Notes: generated from the sequence alone by a model not told the origin. Numbered from the stretch's first letter, positions 17,744 to 27,262 are shown. The stretch is 64,000 bases of DNA from CAYJLA01 sp964371305 (GCA_964371305.1 CAYJLA010000003.1:10168-74167), one strand, 5' to 3'. A program made the numbers and translations.

Positions 17744-18256
17744 ATGATAACAAAGAAAAGAACTGGATATTCAATAGCTGAATTGGTGATTGCCATTACA
17801 GCCGGATTAATTGTTTCAGCCATGGTTGCGACATTTGCCGTTTCAGTTTCTTCTTTATCTGCAGAAAGAGCAATAAGTAATTTAAGAGCTTCTGAAATGG
17901 ATAACGCCATTGCTATGACTGAAGGTTGGTTGAATTATTATAGTAGACCAGACGTTTCTTTAAATATTGCTGAATCTCCATACAATGTCTCTCAAGGAAC
18001 AACAACATTGTCGACAATGAACCATGTCTACAATGCAGAAACTGAAAAATTAGATTTGAGTTTTGATTACCCTGCTGATGCTGTTATTAGTACTAAAAGC
18101 AGCGAAACATTTACATATATTTTAAGTGTTCATGTCACACGCTTTACTAATGTAAACGGAGTTGAATTCCCTAACACATTAGAAATTAATGTATTTGTTA
18201 GAGATTTTGCGCCTATTACAACATATTACAATTTTTACGGAATAATAAATTCGTAA
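17744..18256 (+). CDS. Type IV prepilin-like protein (first in pilus operon)
   Basis: The N-terminus MITKKRTG/YSIAELVIAITAGLIV is a class III signal: a short basic leader, Gly, then an aromatic residue and Glu at position +5 of the mature protein, followed by a 20-residue hydrophobic helix. The prepilin peptidase encoded at 20320 should cut after the Gly. The globular part (about 140 residues) is Thr/Ser rich and has no recognisable subfamily. I chose ATG 17744; an in-frame GTG at 17726 would lengthen the leader by six residues. It could be the major or a minor subunit. Confidence 0.8.
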   Translation: MITKKRTGYSIAELVIAITAGLIVSAMVATFAVSVSSLSAERAISNLRASEMDNAIAMTEGWLNYYSRPDVSLNIAESPYNVSQGTTTLSTMNHVYNAETEKLDLSFDYPADAVISTKSSETFTYILSVHVTRFTNVNGVEFPNTLEINVFVRDFAPITTYYNFYGIINS

Positions 18257-18281
18257 GTTAGCTAAAACTGGAGGAATATTT

Positions 18282-19334
18282 ATGATTATTAAGTTTGATT
18301 TAAGTAAAAGAAGAGTCGTGTTATTTTATGACAACAAAAAAGAAAAGAAAGAATTTGGCAATGATATTGCAGAAACAAACTATGAAGCTATTTTAACTTT
18401 CGCACTTCACAAAGTTAGAACAAGCGATAGAGATGTGACTTTTGTTCTTGAAGACGATATGATTGGCGTAGATTATATTGAAAATCCAACTTTAAGTAGA
18501 GGTCGCGATATGATGGACAATCTTAACGCAGATTTAAATAATTTGTACAAGAATTTAGGTGATTTGAGAATAAACAAACAAGTTTTGTCTTCGAATCGTA
18601 CAAAAACAATTTACAAAATTACTGTTATGAAAAAGTCTTTCGCAAACTTAATTACTAGAGTTGTTGAAAAACTTGGATATAATGTTAAGTCATTTATTTC
18701 TGCTACAGCATTTGATACTGACTTGATTACCCTAAATACTAAACAGCTTGGAAAAGGACCTTATGTCTTAGTTAATGTTAAAAGAGATTCTACAGGTATA
18801 GCATTTCTTTACAATACAGACATATTATTCTCCGCTAGACTTGATTACGGGACTAATATTTTATTCGAGGAAAGAATCGCTAGAAAATCTGAGATGAATC
18901 CATATTACACATCTTTAGGTATCGTTACTAGCTCGACATATATTGCTAAAAAAGGTTTAAGCAATGAGGAAGTAGAGGCTATTGCTCAAACTGCTTCTTA
19001 CAAAGATGAACCAGCGTTACCAAGATCATATTTCAACGAATCAGAAGCGCAACCAAGTGAAATCATTCAAGCCAACTTCCAAGTTATTTTAATGAACGTG
19101 TTGCAACTACAAACCGAAATGGCGCAAAGATTCTCTGGTTTTGATTTCAGTAGATTAGTATTTGTATTTGCCGATGTTTTTGCAAATGATATTTCTAACG
19201 GTTTTACAAACTTAAATGAAGCAAATTCATATTCATTTATTCCTTATTCTGATGTCTCAGTAGATAAGATCGTTTTAAGAAATGCATTTAAGTTTAGAGA
19301 ATTAAGAATTAACTTCTGGGGAAAAATAAAATAG
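18282..19334 (+). CDS. PilM-like actin-fold assembly protein (divergent)
   Basis: This 350-aa soluble protein sits where PilM is expected in pilus operons. The central stretch YVLVNVKRDSTGIAFLYNTD, then ILFSARLDYGTNILFEERIA, aligns by eye with PilM's second nucleotide-binding segment (usually a DxG-type turn then FxRxIxxG). Here the Asp is Asn and the Gly turn is missing, so ATP binding is doubtful. The N-terminal start MIIKFDLSKRRVVLFYDN resembles the first phosphate loop in shape only. PilM forms a cytoplasmic ring linked to PilN and PilO, but neither partner is encoded here. A GGAGGAA ribosome-binding site precedes the ATG. Confidence 0.6.
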   Translation: MIIKFDLSKRRVVLFYDNKKEKKEFGNDIAETNYEAILTFALHKVRTSDRDVTFVLEDDMIGVDYIENPTLSRGRDMMDNLNADLNNLYKNLGDLRINKQVLSSNRTKTIYKITVMKKSFANLITRVVEKLGYNVKSFISATAFDTDLITLNTKQLGKGPYVLVNVKRDSTGIAFLYNTDILFSARLDYGTNILFEERIARKSEMNPYYTSLGIVTSSTYIAKKGLSNEEVEAIAQTASYKDEPALPRSYFNESEAQPSEIIQANFQVILMNVLQLQTEMAQRFSGFDFSRLVFVFADVFANDISNGFTNLNEANSYSFIPYSDVSVDKIVLRNAFKFRELRINFWGKIK

Positions 19335-19336
19335 TT

Positions 19337-19789
19337 ATGCGCACTAAAAGAGGTTTTACATTAATTGAAGTTGTGATTTCACTATCTTTAGTGTTAATCA
19401 TTTCTTTTGGCACGTTAGCCTCATTCATTTTAGCAGGATCAATTTCTGCTGAATCAGATGCTCAATATGTTCTTAACAATGAAATGAGAAGTATATCTAG
19501 ATTTTATTTAAGTGACGATTTTGAAGAAAAAATGGATGCATATTTAGGGTTACAACCTGGCGGGTTTGGCACAACTACAATTAATGGTCAACTTATTGGA
19601 AATCCTGATGGAGTAACAGAATTATACTATACTGGCGAGTTTAGTTGCCAGCTCGCAAATACTGAAATCGTATTATATATCGTATACATGACTTTAAATT
19701 CAGTTGAAAATAGTTTAAAAATGACTGCGCATATAAAAGAAGGCAATGAATTGCTAACGCAGCTTGACGAGGTAAAAAATGTTATTTAA
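19337..19789 (+). CDS. Type IV prepilin-like protein
   Basis: MRTKRG/FTLIEVVISLSLVLIISFG is a textbook prepilin start: a six-residue basic leader, cleavage after Gly, Phe at +1, Glu at +5 and a hydrophobic helix that packs in the pilus core. The mature protein is about 144 aa, a common size for minor pilins. It starts 2 bases after the PilM-like gene and its end overlaps the next prepilin by 11 bases. Confidence 0.88.
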   Translation: MRTKRGFTLIEVVISLSLVLIISFGTLASFILAGSISAESDAQYVLNNEMRSISRFYLSDDFEEKMDAYLGLQPGGFGTTTINGQLIGNPDGVTELYYTGEFSCQLANTEIVLYIVYMTLNSVENSLKMTAHIKEGNELLTQLDEVKNVI

Positions 19790-20318
19790 GAAAAAAAGAA
19801 AAGGAATGGCTTTAGGAATAACTATGTTTATATCGGTTATTATATTTTCATTTGTCTCTTTAACATTATCTTATTCTCTAACACACACTTCGCAAGCTCG
19901 TATTTTAAGAGAAGAAATTAACCTTGAACTTGCTACTACACAAGTTATTGAAAAGGTTATATCTAATGAAATTACTACTAATAAGATTAACACAAGTTCT
20001 ATTTATGAGTCTGCTCTTTATAAAGATCCAAATCATGCTACTAGAACATTCTCAATTTTTGTTTCTAAGAAATATGTATATTTGACACAACCAGCAGTTG
20101 CAATTGTTGTTGGTATTGGCTTTGATTTTAATAATCCAACATCAATTTTCGAGGAAAGACGTTCAATTTATGGAATGGCTGTACTTACTGCAAGTAGTTC
20201 AACTGCTTCGTATTATGCTGACTATACTTTATCAACAATGACTTTTTCAAATTTTTATATATACGAAAGTGGCGGTAATTTATTTACTTATGGGCCAGTA
20301 CAATTAACAGGAGCATAA
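19779..20318 (+). CDS. PilX-like minor prepilin without Glu5
   Basis: The leader MLFKKKRKG is followed by MALGITMFISVIIFSFVSLT, a prepilin-type helix lacking the usual Glu at +5. This is seen in minor pilins at the tip, such as GspK or PilX types. The rest of the 179-aa protein holds a helical segment (ILREEINLELATTQVIEKVI) and a Ser/Thr/Tyr-rich C-terminal half. The ATG overlaps the previous prepilin gene, so translation is probably coupled. Confidence 0.75.
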   Translation: MLFKKKRKGMALGITMFISVIIFSFVSLTLSYSLTHTSQARILREEINLELATTQVIEKVISNEITTNKINTSSIYESALYKDPNHATRTFSIFVSKKYVYLTQPAVAIVVGIGFDFNNPTSIFEERRSIYGMAVLTASSSTASYYADYTLSTMTFSNFYIYESGGNLFTYGPVQLTGA

Positions 20319-20319
20319 T

Positions 20320-21117
20320 ATGAATGAAGTAATTAAATTATTCTTATTTATTTTAGTGCCAGTTCTTGGATTAGTTATTGGGTCGTTTTTAAATGTTGTT
20401 ATTTATCGCTTGCCTAAAGAAATGTCATTAGCAACACCTCCATCTACATGCCCAAAATGTGAGCATAAAATAACTTGGTATGAGAATATACCGGTTATTA
20501 GTTGGATATTCTTACGTGGTAAATGCAGTCAATGCAAAAACCCAATCTCTCCTATATATCCGTTTGTTGAGTTATTAAATGGCGGTTTATGGATTGCTTC
20601 ATTATTTATATTTATTAATAATCCTTATTTTATAATATTATCTTGTTTGATGTCTTCAATATTGATATGTATATTCTTTATTGACTTAAAGCACATGGTT
20701 ATTCACGACATCATGCTTATTTTATTATTGATAATTGGAATTGCATCATTTTTATTCCCTGAGATGATTTCTACAACAGATAGAGTAATTGGCTTTGCTG
20801 TTGGTGGAGGTTTCTTATTGTTACTATATGTTTTATTTTTGGTACTTACTAAAAAAGAAGCTGTGGGAATAGGAGATATATTTTTAATGGCTATTGGAGG
20901 TTTAATCCTTGGATGGTGGGGCATAATTATTGCATATGGTATCGCTTCAATCACATCGTTAATAGCAATTATAGTCATAAGTATAGTTAAAAAAAGAAAG
21001 GGCGAAGAGTCAGTAGAACATTTTCCATTTGCGCCATATTTGGTAGTGGGAATAGTAACCGCATTATTTTTGATTCAATTACCGGTTATTAGCGATGTTT
21101 TTATAGGTATATTTTAA
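20320..21117 (+). CDS. pilD: Prepilin peptidase / N-methyltransferase
   Basis: This 265-aa integral membrane aspartic protease removes the leader from the prepilins of this operon and may methylate the new N-terminus. The N-terminal domain has the two zinc-type pairs Cys44-Cys47 (CPKC) and Cys69-Cys72 (CSQC). The catalytic aspartates are Asp122 (FIDLKH) and Asp186 in the GxGD motif GIGD. About seven membrane segments are visible. It begins one base after the previous stop, with an AGGAG ribosome site inside the upstream gene. Confidence 0.93.
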   Translation: MNEVIKLFLFILVPVLGLVIGSFLNVVIYRLPKEMSLATPPSTCPKCEHKITWYENIPVISWIFLRGKCSQCKNPISPIYPFVELLNGGLWIASLFIFINNPYFIILSCLMSSILICIFFIDLKHMVIHDIMLILLLIIGIASFLFPEMISTTDRVIGFAVGGGFLLLLYVLFLVLTKKEAVGIGDIFLMAIGGLILGWWGIIIAYGIASITSLIAIIVISIVKKRKGEESVEHFPFAPYLVVGIVTALFLIQLPVISDVFIGIF

Positions 21118-21130
21118 GAGGTAAAAAATT

Positions 21131-22336
21131 ATGAAAAAATTTAAGTATACAGCAATAGATATTAATAAGAAGAAGTATAGTGGTGTTTTCTTATCTAAAT
21201 CCGAAGAAGATTTAAGACAAGAATTAGCTGAACAAGGATACTATATTGTAAAGTGTAAGGAGGTTTCTAAAAAACCTGCTAATTCATTCTTTACATTATC
21301 AGGTAGTGTTAAAAGATCTGAATTAACTGCGTTCGCTCGTCAATTAGCTATTTTGATCAACTCAAACATTTCTATCATTAAATCTTTTGATGTTTTAATG
21401 GAGCAAGAGTACTCAACATATTTAAAAAATATTATTGGTAAGCTTAAAGAAGATGTTAAATCAGGTCTACTATTATCTCAAGCGTTAAATAAATATAAAT
21501 CAATCTTCCCAGACTTCTTTAGAAGTATGGTGCATATTGGCGAAATTTCATCTAACTTACCAAAAGTTCTTGTTAATATTGCTGATTACTATGAAGCAGA
21601 TTTAAGAACAAGAAAGAAAGTTAAGGCAGCATTAACATATCCTATTTTGATTATTGCGCTTCTTGTATTAGTAATGGCAGCTATTTTATTATTTGTTATC
21701 CCAACATTTACTGCTCAATTTGCTACATTAGATATTGATATGCCTGAAATCACACTTGCTGTTATGAACATGTCTGATTTCTTTGTTGCAAACTGGTATT
21801 TTATCTTTGGTGGCATTATATTAATTATCGCTATCATGTATGGATTAAAATACACGGCAGGTGGAAGAATGTTCTATGCTAGAATTGCATTTAAGTTGCC
21901 AATTGCAGGCAAAATAAACATGGCACTTTACACATCTAGATTTGCTAAATCATTTTCATTACTTATAGACTCTGGTATGGATATTATGCAAGCTCTAACT
22001 AATACACAAATTATTCTAACTAATATTCATTTGAAGAAAGAGTTTACAAACGTTATTGAAGCTGTTAAAAAAGGTAATTCACTTTCATCTTCAATTTCAA
22101 GATATATGCCATTTTCAAATATCCTCAACCAAATGCTTACAGTAGGTGAGGAAACTGGCGATATTTCAAGTATTTTACTTTCAACTTGTCCTTACTTTGA
22201 TGACCAAGTTGAAAAAACATTAGGCAGTATTACTAGCGTTATTCAACCAGCAATTTTATTAATTACTGGTGTTGTTGTCGCAGTATTATTTATAGCAGTT
22301 TATGCACCAATTTTACAATTGGTAACAGACTTATAA
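21131..22336 (+). CDS. pilC: Type IV pilus / type II secretion inner-membrane platform protein
   Basis: This 401-aa GspF/PilC protein has two copies of the GspF domain. The first (residues 60-185) includes RSELTAFARQLAILINSNIS and the hallmark helix before the first membrane segment (RKKVKAALTYPILIIALLVL). The second (265-395) includes ARFAKSFSLLIDSGMDIMQA and ends in the last membrane helix IQPAILLITGVVVAVLFIAV. It forms the membrane platform on which the ATPase drives subunit insertion. The start has AAGAGGT upstream, and the ATPase gene follows 13 bases after the stop. Confidence 0.92.
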   Translation: MKKFKYTAIDINKKKYSGVFLSKSEEDLRQELAEQGYYIVKCKEVSKKPANSFFTLSGSVKRSELTAFARQLAILINSNISIIKSFDVLMEQEYSTYLKNIIGKLKEDVKSGLLLSQALNKYKSIFPDFFRSMVHIGEISSNLPKVLVNIADYYEADLRTRKKVKAALTYPILIIALLVLVMAAILLFVIPTFTAQFATLDIDMPEITLAVMNMSDFFVANWYFIFGGIILIIAIMYGLKYTAGGRMFYARIAFKLPIAGKINMALYTSRFAKSFSLLIDSGMDIMQALTNTQIILTNIHLKKEFTNVIEAVKKGNSLSSSISRYMPFSNILNQMLTVGEETGDISSILLSTCPYFDDQVEKTLGSITSVIQPAILLITGVVVAVLFIAVYAPILQLVTDL

Positions 22337-22349
22337 TGGAGGTTCAAAT

Positions 22350-24035
22350 ATGAATTTAAACAATATTTATGCAGCGTTTTTTAGAAAAAATCGCTTACTA
22401 CCTACGGCTGTTCTTAAGAAAATGGTCAATAATACAAATTTAACAAAGTCGAGTTTGGTGTCAGATATTTTAGTTGCTCACCCTACACTTGAAACAAAAA
22501 TCGCATCATCGATTGCAGATATGCTTAATATTCCGTTTGTTGAACCAGGTATTATTACAATCGATAAAAAATTAGTCGAAAACTTTTCGTTTTCATTTTT
22601 AAAACGTCACTCAGTTTTACCTTTAATGATTACAGAAGATAACATTCTTATCGTTGCCATTTCAGATTTGACAGATGTATCAATTTGTAACAAAGTTAAT
22701 ATGAATTTTGATGGAAGAATTGAGTTTGTTTTCTCATCAAGAAGTGATATTAATAAAGAAATCGCTTCATTTGAGTCCATGCAAGATACTGCGCAAGCTC
22801 TTGAAGATATTATCGAAGAAAAAGCTGATGATGATGCAGCGAAACCAGAAGTGTATGAAAATCCACTAGATACATTAAATGCACCTTCCGTTAAGCTTGT
22901 TGATTCTATTATTCGTGAATCTATTCCTTTTAGAACATCCGATATCCACGTTGAGCCTGGAGAAAACGGTGTTGTAGTTAGATACCGTATTGATGGTGAG
23001 TTATATGAAAGGGCAAATTTCCCAGTGGAAGTATTCCCTTCAGTTGCTGCTCGTATTAAAATTATGGCACAATTAAATATCGCAGAAAGACGTTTGCCAC
23101 AAGATGGACGTATACGTTTAATGATCAACGAAACAGAGTATGATTTCCGTGTATCTACAATTCCAACAGTTCATGGAGAAAAATTCGTTCTTAGAATTCT
23201 TGATAAATCAATTTTCTATTTGACTCGTAGTCAATTAGGATTTACGCCTGAATCAAATGAAAAAATTGATAAAATATTATTGAATCCACATGGTATCATC
23301 CTTCTTACAGGTCCTACTGGTTGTGGTAAAACAACTACATTATATTCTTTCTTAAAAGAGTTGAACAAACCAACAACAAACACCGTGACTGTTGAAGATC
23401 CTGTTGAATACTCAATGAAAGGTGTTAACCAAGTTCAAGTCAATCCTGCTAGTGGATTTACCTTTGCAACCGCATTGCGTGCTATTGTCCGTCAGGATCC
23501 AGACGTAATAATGGTCGGGGAAATTCGTGACGAAGAAACCGCTCAAATCGCTTCTCGTGCTGCGATTACTGGTCACCTTGTTTTGTCAACACTTCATACT
23601 AATGATGCTGCTGGTGCTGTAATCCGTCTTGTAGATATGGGAATTCCATCATATCTTGTTGCCGACTCACTTGCGGGCGTTATTTCTCAACGTCTTGTTA
23701 AGAGACTTTGTCCTAAGTGTCGTAAGAAATATACTGCTTCTCCTGGAGATGCTAAAGTATTAGGCTTAACTACTAGACCATCATTATTTAAAAAGCAAGG
23801 TTGTAACTATTGCGACTTTACTGGATATAGAGGTCGTATCGCTGTTCATGAAATCATGGAAATCAACGACGAAATTAGAACTGCAATTACAAGACCAAAC
23901 ATTACAATTACTAAATTACAACAAGTTGCAATTGATAATGGTATGAAAACATTGTTTAATGCTACTAAAGAGCTTGTTCTTGATGGTGTAATCTCATTAA
24001 GCGAATTAGTTAGAGTAGTTGTTGAAGACGAATAG
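22350..24035 (+). CDS. pilB: Type IV pilus / type II secretion assembly ATPase
   Basis: This 561-aa hexameric motor powers pilin extraction and polymerisation. It has an N-terminal MshEN-type domain (residues 20-130), a linker, the N2 region SDIHVEPGENGVVVRYRIDG, Walker A GPTGCGKTTT at 321-330, the Asp box TVEDPVEYSM, Walker B DPDVIMVGEIRDEETA and the His box GHLVLSTLHTNDA. A four-Cys zinc site (CPKC and CNYC, residues 453-493) marks the assembly-type ATPase rather than the retraction type PilT. It is the last gene of the operon and is followed by a terminator. Confidence 0.95.
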   Translation: MNLNNIYAAFFRKNRLLPTAVLKKMVNNTNLTKSSLVSDILVAHPTLETKIASSIADMLNIPFVEPGIITIDKKLVENFSFSFLKRHSVLPLMITEDNILIVAISDLTDVSICNKVNMNFDGRIEFVFSSRSDINKEIASFESMQDTAQALEDIIEEKADDDAAKPEVYENPLDTLNAPSVKLVDSIIRESIPFRTSDIHVEPGENGVVVRYRIDGELYERANFPVEVFPSVAARIKIMAQLNIAERRLPQDGRIRLMINETEYDFRVSTIPTVHGEKFVLRILDKSIFYLTRSQLGFTPESNEKIDKILLNPHGIILLTGPTGCGKTTTLYSFLKELNKPTTNTVTVEDPVEYSMKGVNQVQVNPASGFTFATALRAIVRQDPDVIMVGEIRDEETAQIASRAAITGHLVLSTLHTNDAAGAVIRLVDMGIPSYLVADSLAGVISQRLVKRLCPKCRKKYTASPGDAKVLGLTTRPSLFKKQGCNYCDFTGYRGRIAVHEIMEINDEIRTAITRPNITITKLQQVAIDNGMKTLFNATKELVLDGVISLSELVRVVVEDE

Positions 24036-24043
24036 ATTTGTAT

Positions 24044-24071
24044 AAAGGTTTCGTAATAGAAACCTTTTTTC
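24044..24071 (+). terminator. Intrinsic terminator of the pilus operon
   Basis: AAAGGTTTC pairs with GAAACCTTT around a 6-base loop, followed by more T. It lies 9 bases after the pilB stop. Confidence 0.85.
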
Positions 24072-24087
24072 TTATCATTTAAAAAAA

Positions 24088-24096
24088 TGATATAAT
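24088..24096 (+). promoter_or_regulatory. Extended -10 of a likely leaderless promoter
   Basis: TGATATAAT is an extended -10 whose hexamer (24091-24096) ends six bases before the ATG at 24103. There is no ribosome-binding site. Confidence 0.55.
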
Positions 24097-24102
24097 GTAA
24101 AT

Positions 24103-25038
24103 ATGAATAATAAAATAAATTTGATATTAGATTTTGATCCAGGACATGATGATGCGATCGCATTAATGGTAGCGTCAAAAAACTGCAAAATTAACTTACT
24201 TGGAATTACTGTAGTTTCTGGTAACCAAACTATTGAAAAAGTAACTAGAAACGCTTTAAATTTAGTTGATTACTTAAATATTGATGCTGAGGTATATCAA
24301 GGGGTTACTCAACCTCTTATTAAAGAAGTTGAAGTGTGTTCCGCCATACATGGAGAAAGTGGCTTAGACGGCTTTGATTTTCCGTCACATAAAAAAGTAG
24401 TTTCAAAAGTAAAAGCCTGGGACTACATAATTGATCAATGTTTAAGAGATAAAGATATTACTTTAGTAACTTGTGGGCCATTGACTAATATTGCCTTAGC
24501 TTTAAAACTCGAACCTAACATAAAAAATAATATAAAGGAAATTGTAATGATGGGCGGTAGTATGGAACATGGAAACGTTACACCTGCTGCAGAATTCAAT
24601 ATCTTTTGCGACCCAGAAGCAGCGCATATAGTGTTTAGTAGTGGTATTAATATTAAAATGATAGGATTGGATGTTACAAGAAAAGTAAAAGTATATTCAT
24701 CAATAATCGATAAGTTTTCTACAATAAAAAATAATGCTGGTGAGTTATTTGTTTCTCTTATGAAAGTGTTTAATGAAAATCAATTGAAAGTTTTTGGTTT
24801 CGACGGTGCACCTCTTCACGATCCATGCACTGTTGTAGCACTATTAGATAAAGATGTTGTGAAGTTTGAAAAAATGAATGTGGAAATAGATATCTCACAT
24901 CTGTCAAGTTATGGCAGAACTAACTGCGATAGATTCGATTATTTAAAAAAGGCGCAGAACGCCTTTGTTGCAACCGATATAAACATCGATAAATACTGGG
25001 ATTTAATCTTTAATCATCTAAAAGATTACTCTTGCTAA
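24103..25038 (+). CDS. Inosine-uridine-preferring nucleoside hydrolase
   Basis: This 311-aa enzyme splits ribonucleosides into base and ribose for salvage. The calcium-binding signature is LDFDPGHDDAIALMVA (residues 7-22; the family usually has DxDxGxDDA, here Gly-His-Asp-Asp). Other family landmarks are VTCGPLTNIALAL near 125, EIVMMGGS near 147 and EFNIFCDPEAAHIVF near 165, plus HDPCTVVALL near 240. Purine or pyrimidine preference cannot be told. The mRNA is probably leaderless. The stop abuts the end of the convergent K+ regulator gene with no visible terminator. Confidence 0.92.
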   Translation: MNNKINLILDFDPGHDDAIALMVASKNCKINLLGITVVSGNQTIEKVTRNALNLVDYLNIDAEVYQGVTQPLIKEVEVCSAIHGESGLDGFDFPSHKKVVSKVKAWDYIIDQCLRDKDITLVTCGPLTNIALALKLEPNIKNNIKEIVMMGGSMEHGNVTPAAEFNIFCDPEAAHIVFSSGINIKMIGLDVTRKVKVYSSIIDKFSTIKNNAGELFVSLMKVFNENQLKVFGFDGAPLHDPCTVVALLDKDVVKFEKMNVEIDISHLSSYGRTNCDRFDYLKKAQNAFVATDINIDKYWDLIFNHLKDYSC

Positions 25039-25716
25039 TTACTTTTTAACTTTTTTTACACCATGTAATATATCATTGAGTTTAGTAATACATTTTTGAT
25101 TACCTACTACGTATAAAATATCACCGGCTTTAATTGTATTTTCACCTTTAGGAGAAATTGTTACGTTATCACGAGTTAATAAAACAATATTTGCATCATA
25201 TTTATTTCTTGGATCTAAATCATGAATTGTTAGTTCCTTAAAGTCATCTCCAACAATAACTTTGACAACGGAGAATTCACCAGATAATTCATAAAAATCT
25301 AAGAAGTCTTTATTTGATAATCTATTTGCTAAACCACGTCCAGCAAATTTAAGTGGGTAAATGATTTGTGTAGCGCCTAATTTTAATAAAACATTACCAT
25401 AATAATCATCATCAACTCTTACTATAATGTTTGGAACATTAAGGCTTTTTACGTGTATTGTTGCAAGAATAGTGGCTTGAATATTATCGCCGAAGGCAAT
25501 AATTGCATCTGTAATGTTAGAGATATCTAATTCTTCAAGCGCCTTCTCGTCAGTAGCATCAGCAATAAATACAAGTGGCGAAAATTTCGAAGCTTTTCTT
25601 ACTCTTTCTTCACTAACATCAATTGCTATTACTTCCTTATTCAGACGTGATAATTCCTGAACAACAGAGATTCCAAAATCCCCTAAACCAATTACAGCGT
25701 ATGTTCTTTTTTCCAT
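25039..25716 (-). CDS. ktrA: K+ uptake regulatory subunit, RCK/TrkA type
   Basis: This 225-aa cytoplasmic ring protein gates the KtrB channel by binding nucleotides. The N-terminal RCK domain has the Rossmann loop YAVIGLGDFGISVVQELSRL and the acidic end of strand 2 (EVIAIDVSEERV). The C-terminal TrkA-C domain spans about 140-220 (ELTIHDLDPRNKYDANIVL, GDILYVVGNQKCI). It follows ktrB by 11 bases, which contain AGGAGG. Confidence 0.92.
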   Translation of the reverse strand: MEKRTYAVIGLGDFGISVVQELSRLNKEVIAIDVSEERVRKASKFSPLVFIADATDEKALEELDISNITDAIIAFGDNIQATILATIHVKSLNVPNIIVRVDDDYYGNVLLKLGATQIIYPLKFAGRGLANRLSNKDFLDFYELSGEFSVVKVIVGDDFKELTIHDLDPRNKYDANIVLLTRDNVTISPKGENTIKAGDILYVVGNQKCITKLNDILHGVKKVKK

Positions 25717-25727
25717 ATTTAATCCTC

Positions 25728-27113
25728 CTATCCGATTAATATATTCTCTTCAAGTAATTTATAATGTGTTTCTTCATCTTTTTCCATAGAACTATTAAAA
25801 ACACAAATTAAAGTCATAGGTCCTAGACGACCAAAAAACATTAATAAACAGATAATAATTTGACTCGCCATTGAAAAATGACTAGTTACACCCATTGATA
25901 ATCCAACAGTTCCAAATGCACTAAAACATTCGAATAATACATGTATTCCGCCATCTACTTGATTGTTTAATACTATGTTATTTTGTTCAATTGCCGTAAT
26001 GACAAAGAAAGAAACGAAAATAGCAATAAGAGCTAATATAATAAGAGACATAGAACGTGTAATCATTTTCGATGAAAGTCTTCTATTAAAAAGTGCTACG
26101 TTTTTGCCACGAATAAACCTATACAAGGTGTAAAGTACTATAAATATAGTAGTGGTCTTAACACCACCAGCTGTAGATAGTGGTGAGGCACCTGTAAACA
26201 TGAGAGTCATAGTTACTATTTGTGATGATAGAGATAAGTCACTTTGAGGGTATGTAGAAAACCCAGCTGTTCTAGTTGTTACAGATTGGAACAATGCTTG
26301 AAGAGGTGTCATTGATCCCCATTCAAGTACTAAAAACATCAAAAAACCAATGACGATCAAAGAAACAGTCATAAATAAAACTATTTTTGTATATGTAGAA
26401 AAGAATTTCAATTTTTTATTTTTATGAATATCTATATAAACTAAAAAACCAATACCCCCACATATAATAAGTAACATAGTTATGATATTTAAATAAATGC
26501 TATTAGCTAATATACTTGCTTCAAAACTACTTGCTCCTAATATGTCAAAACCAGCATTATTAAATGCACTTATGGAATGAAAAAAGGAATACATAAACGC
26601 ATTACCGATTGGTTCTCCTATCTGGTTTACGTAAGGAATAAAAGCTCCTAAATACAAAATAAAACCTAAAAGTTCAAAACTTAATGATATAAGTACAACT
26701 TTAAGAGCGAACCCACCCAAACCTCGTAAAGAATCAAAATTTAAAGCTTTTGAGATTGTAAAGCGATCGTAAAAACCTAATTTTCTTCCAAAAACAGTGA
26801 TTAAAGAAACAAAAATTGTAACAAATCCCAATCCACCGATTTGTATTAATAAAGCAATCATTACTTGTCCAAACGTAGAGTATGTTTGTCCAACATTAAC
26901 AACACTTAAACCGGTTACGCACACTGCACTAGTTGACGTAAAAAAAGCTGTCATCACATTTCCCCATTGACCATTTATATGAGATATAGGTAAAGATAAC
27001 AAAAATGCTCCTAATAATATAACAATAAAGAAACTAAGAAATACAATTAGATATGGGCTTTTTATGCGTTTTGTTTTAGTTTTCATATTTTGTATAACAA
27101 AATGATAATCCAT
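25728..27113 (-). CDS. ktrB: K+ uptake channel subunit, KtrB/TrkH type
   Basis: This 461-aa membrane protein has four MPM repeats forming one pore. Filter-type loops are seen at TSTSAVCVTGLSVVN near 59-73, NNAGFDI near 190, TRTAGFSTYP near 286 and ECFSAFGTVGLSMGVTSHFS near 396. With ktrA it makes an Na+-coupled K+ uptake system of low-GC Gram-positives. The first ATG is at 27113, but one nine codons inside (27086, MKTKTKRIK) is preceded by TGTTATAC and is an alternative start. Confidence 0.93.
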   Translation of the reverse strand: MDYHFVIQNMKTKTKRIKSPYLIVFLSFFIVILLGAFLLSLPISHINGQWGNVMTAFFTSTSAVCVTGLSVVNVGQTYSTFGQVMIALLIQIGGLGFVTIFVSLITVFGRKLGFYDRFTISKALNFDSLRGLGGFALKVVLISLSFELLGFILYLGAFIPYVNQIGEPIGNAFMYSFFHSISAFNNAGFDILGASSFEASILANSIYLNIITMLLIICGGIGFLVYIDIHKNKKLKFFSTYTKIVLFMTVSLIVIGFLMFLVLEWGSMTPLQALFQSVTTRTAGFSTYPQSDLSLSSQIVTMTLMFTGASPLSTAGGVKTTTIFIVLYTLYRFIRGKNVALFNRRLSSKMITRSMSLIILALIAIFVSFFVITAIEQNNIVLNNQVDGGIHVLFECFSAFGTVGLSMGVTSHFSMASQIIICLLMFFGRLGPMTLICVFNSSMEKDEETHYKLLEENILIG

Positions 27114-27262
27114 TACAATATTAATGTCTATTAAATTGTGTTCTTATTTATTTAATGATATCGAAATATTGTTTAAAAATGCTGTTTTTATCAATAAATT
27201 TAACAAAAAATATAAAGTCACTTTTTTACTTTAATTTCAAAATAAAATAACGCATTTTTTTG

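Noticed and set aside
22607..23128. 173-codon minus-strand frame inside pilB
   Set aside because: The plus strand encodes conserved ATPase motifs throughout, and the minus frame has no family features or ribosome-binding site.
27114..27262. Rex-type operator upstream of the hydrogenase operon
   Set aside because: TTGTTTAAAA and TTTAACAA occur but are too far apart and not arranged as one palindrome.
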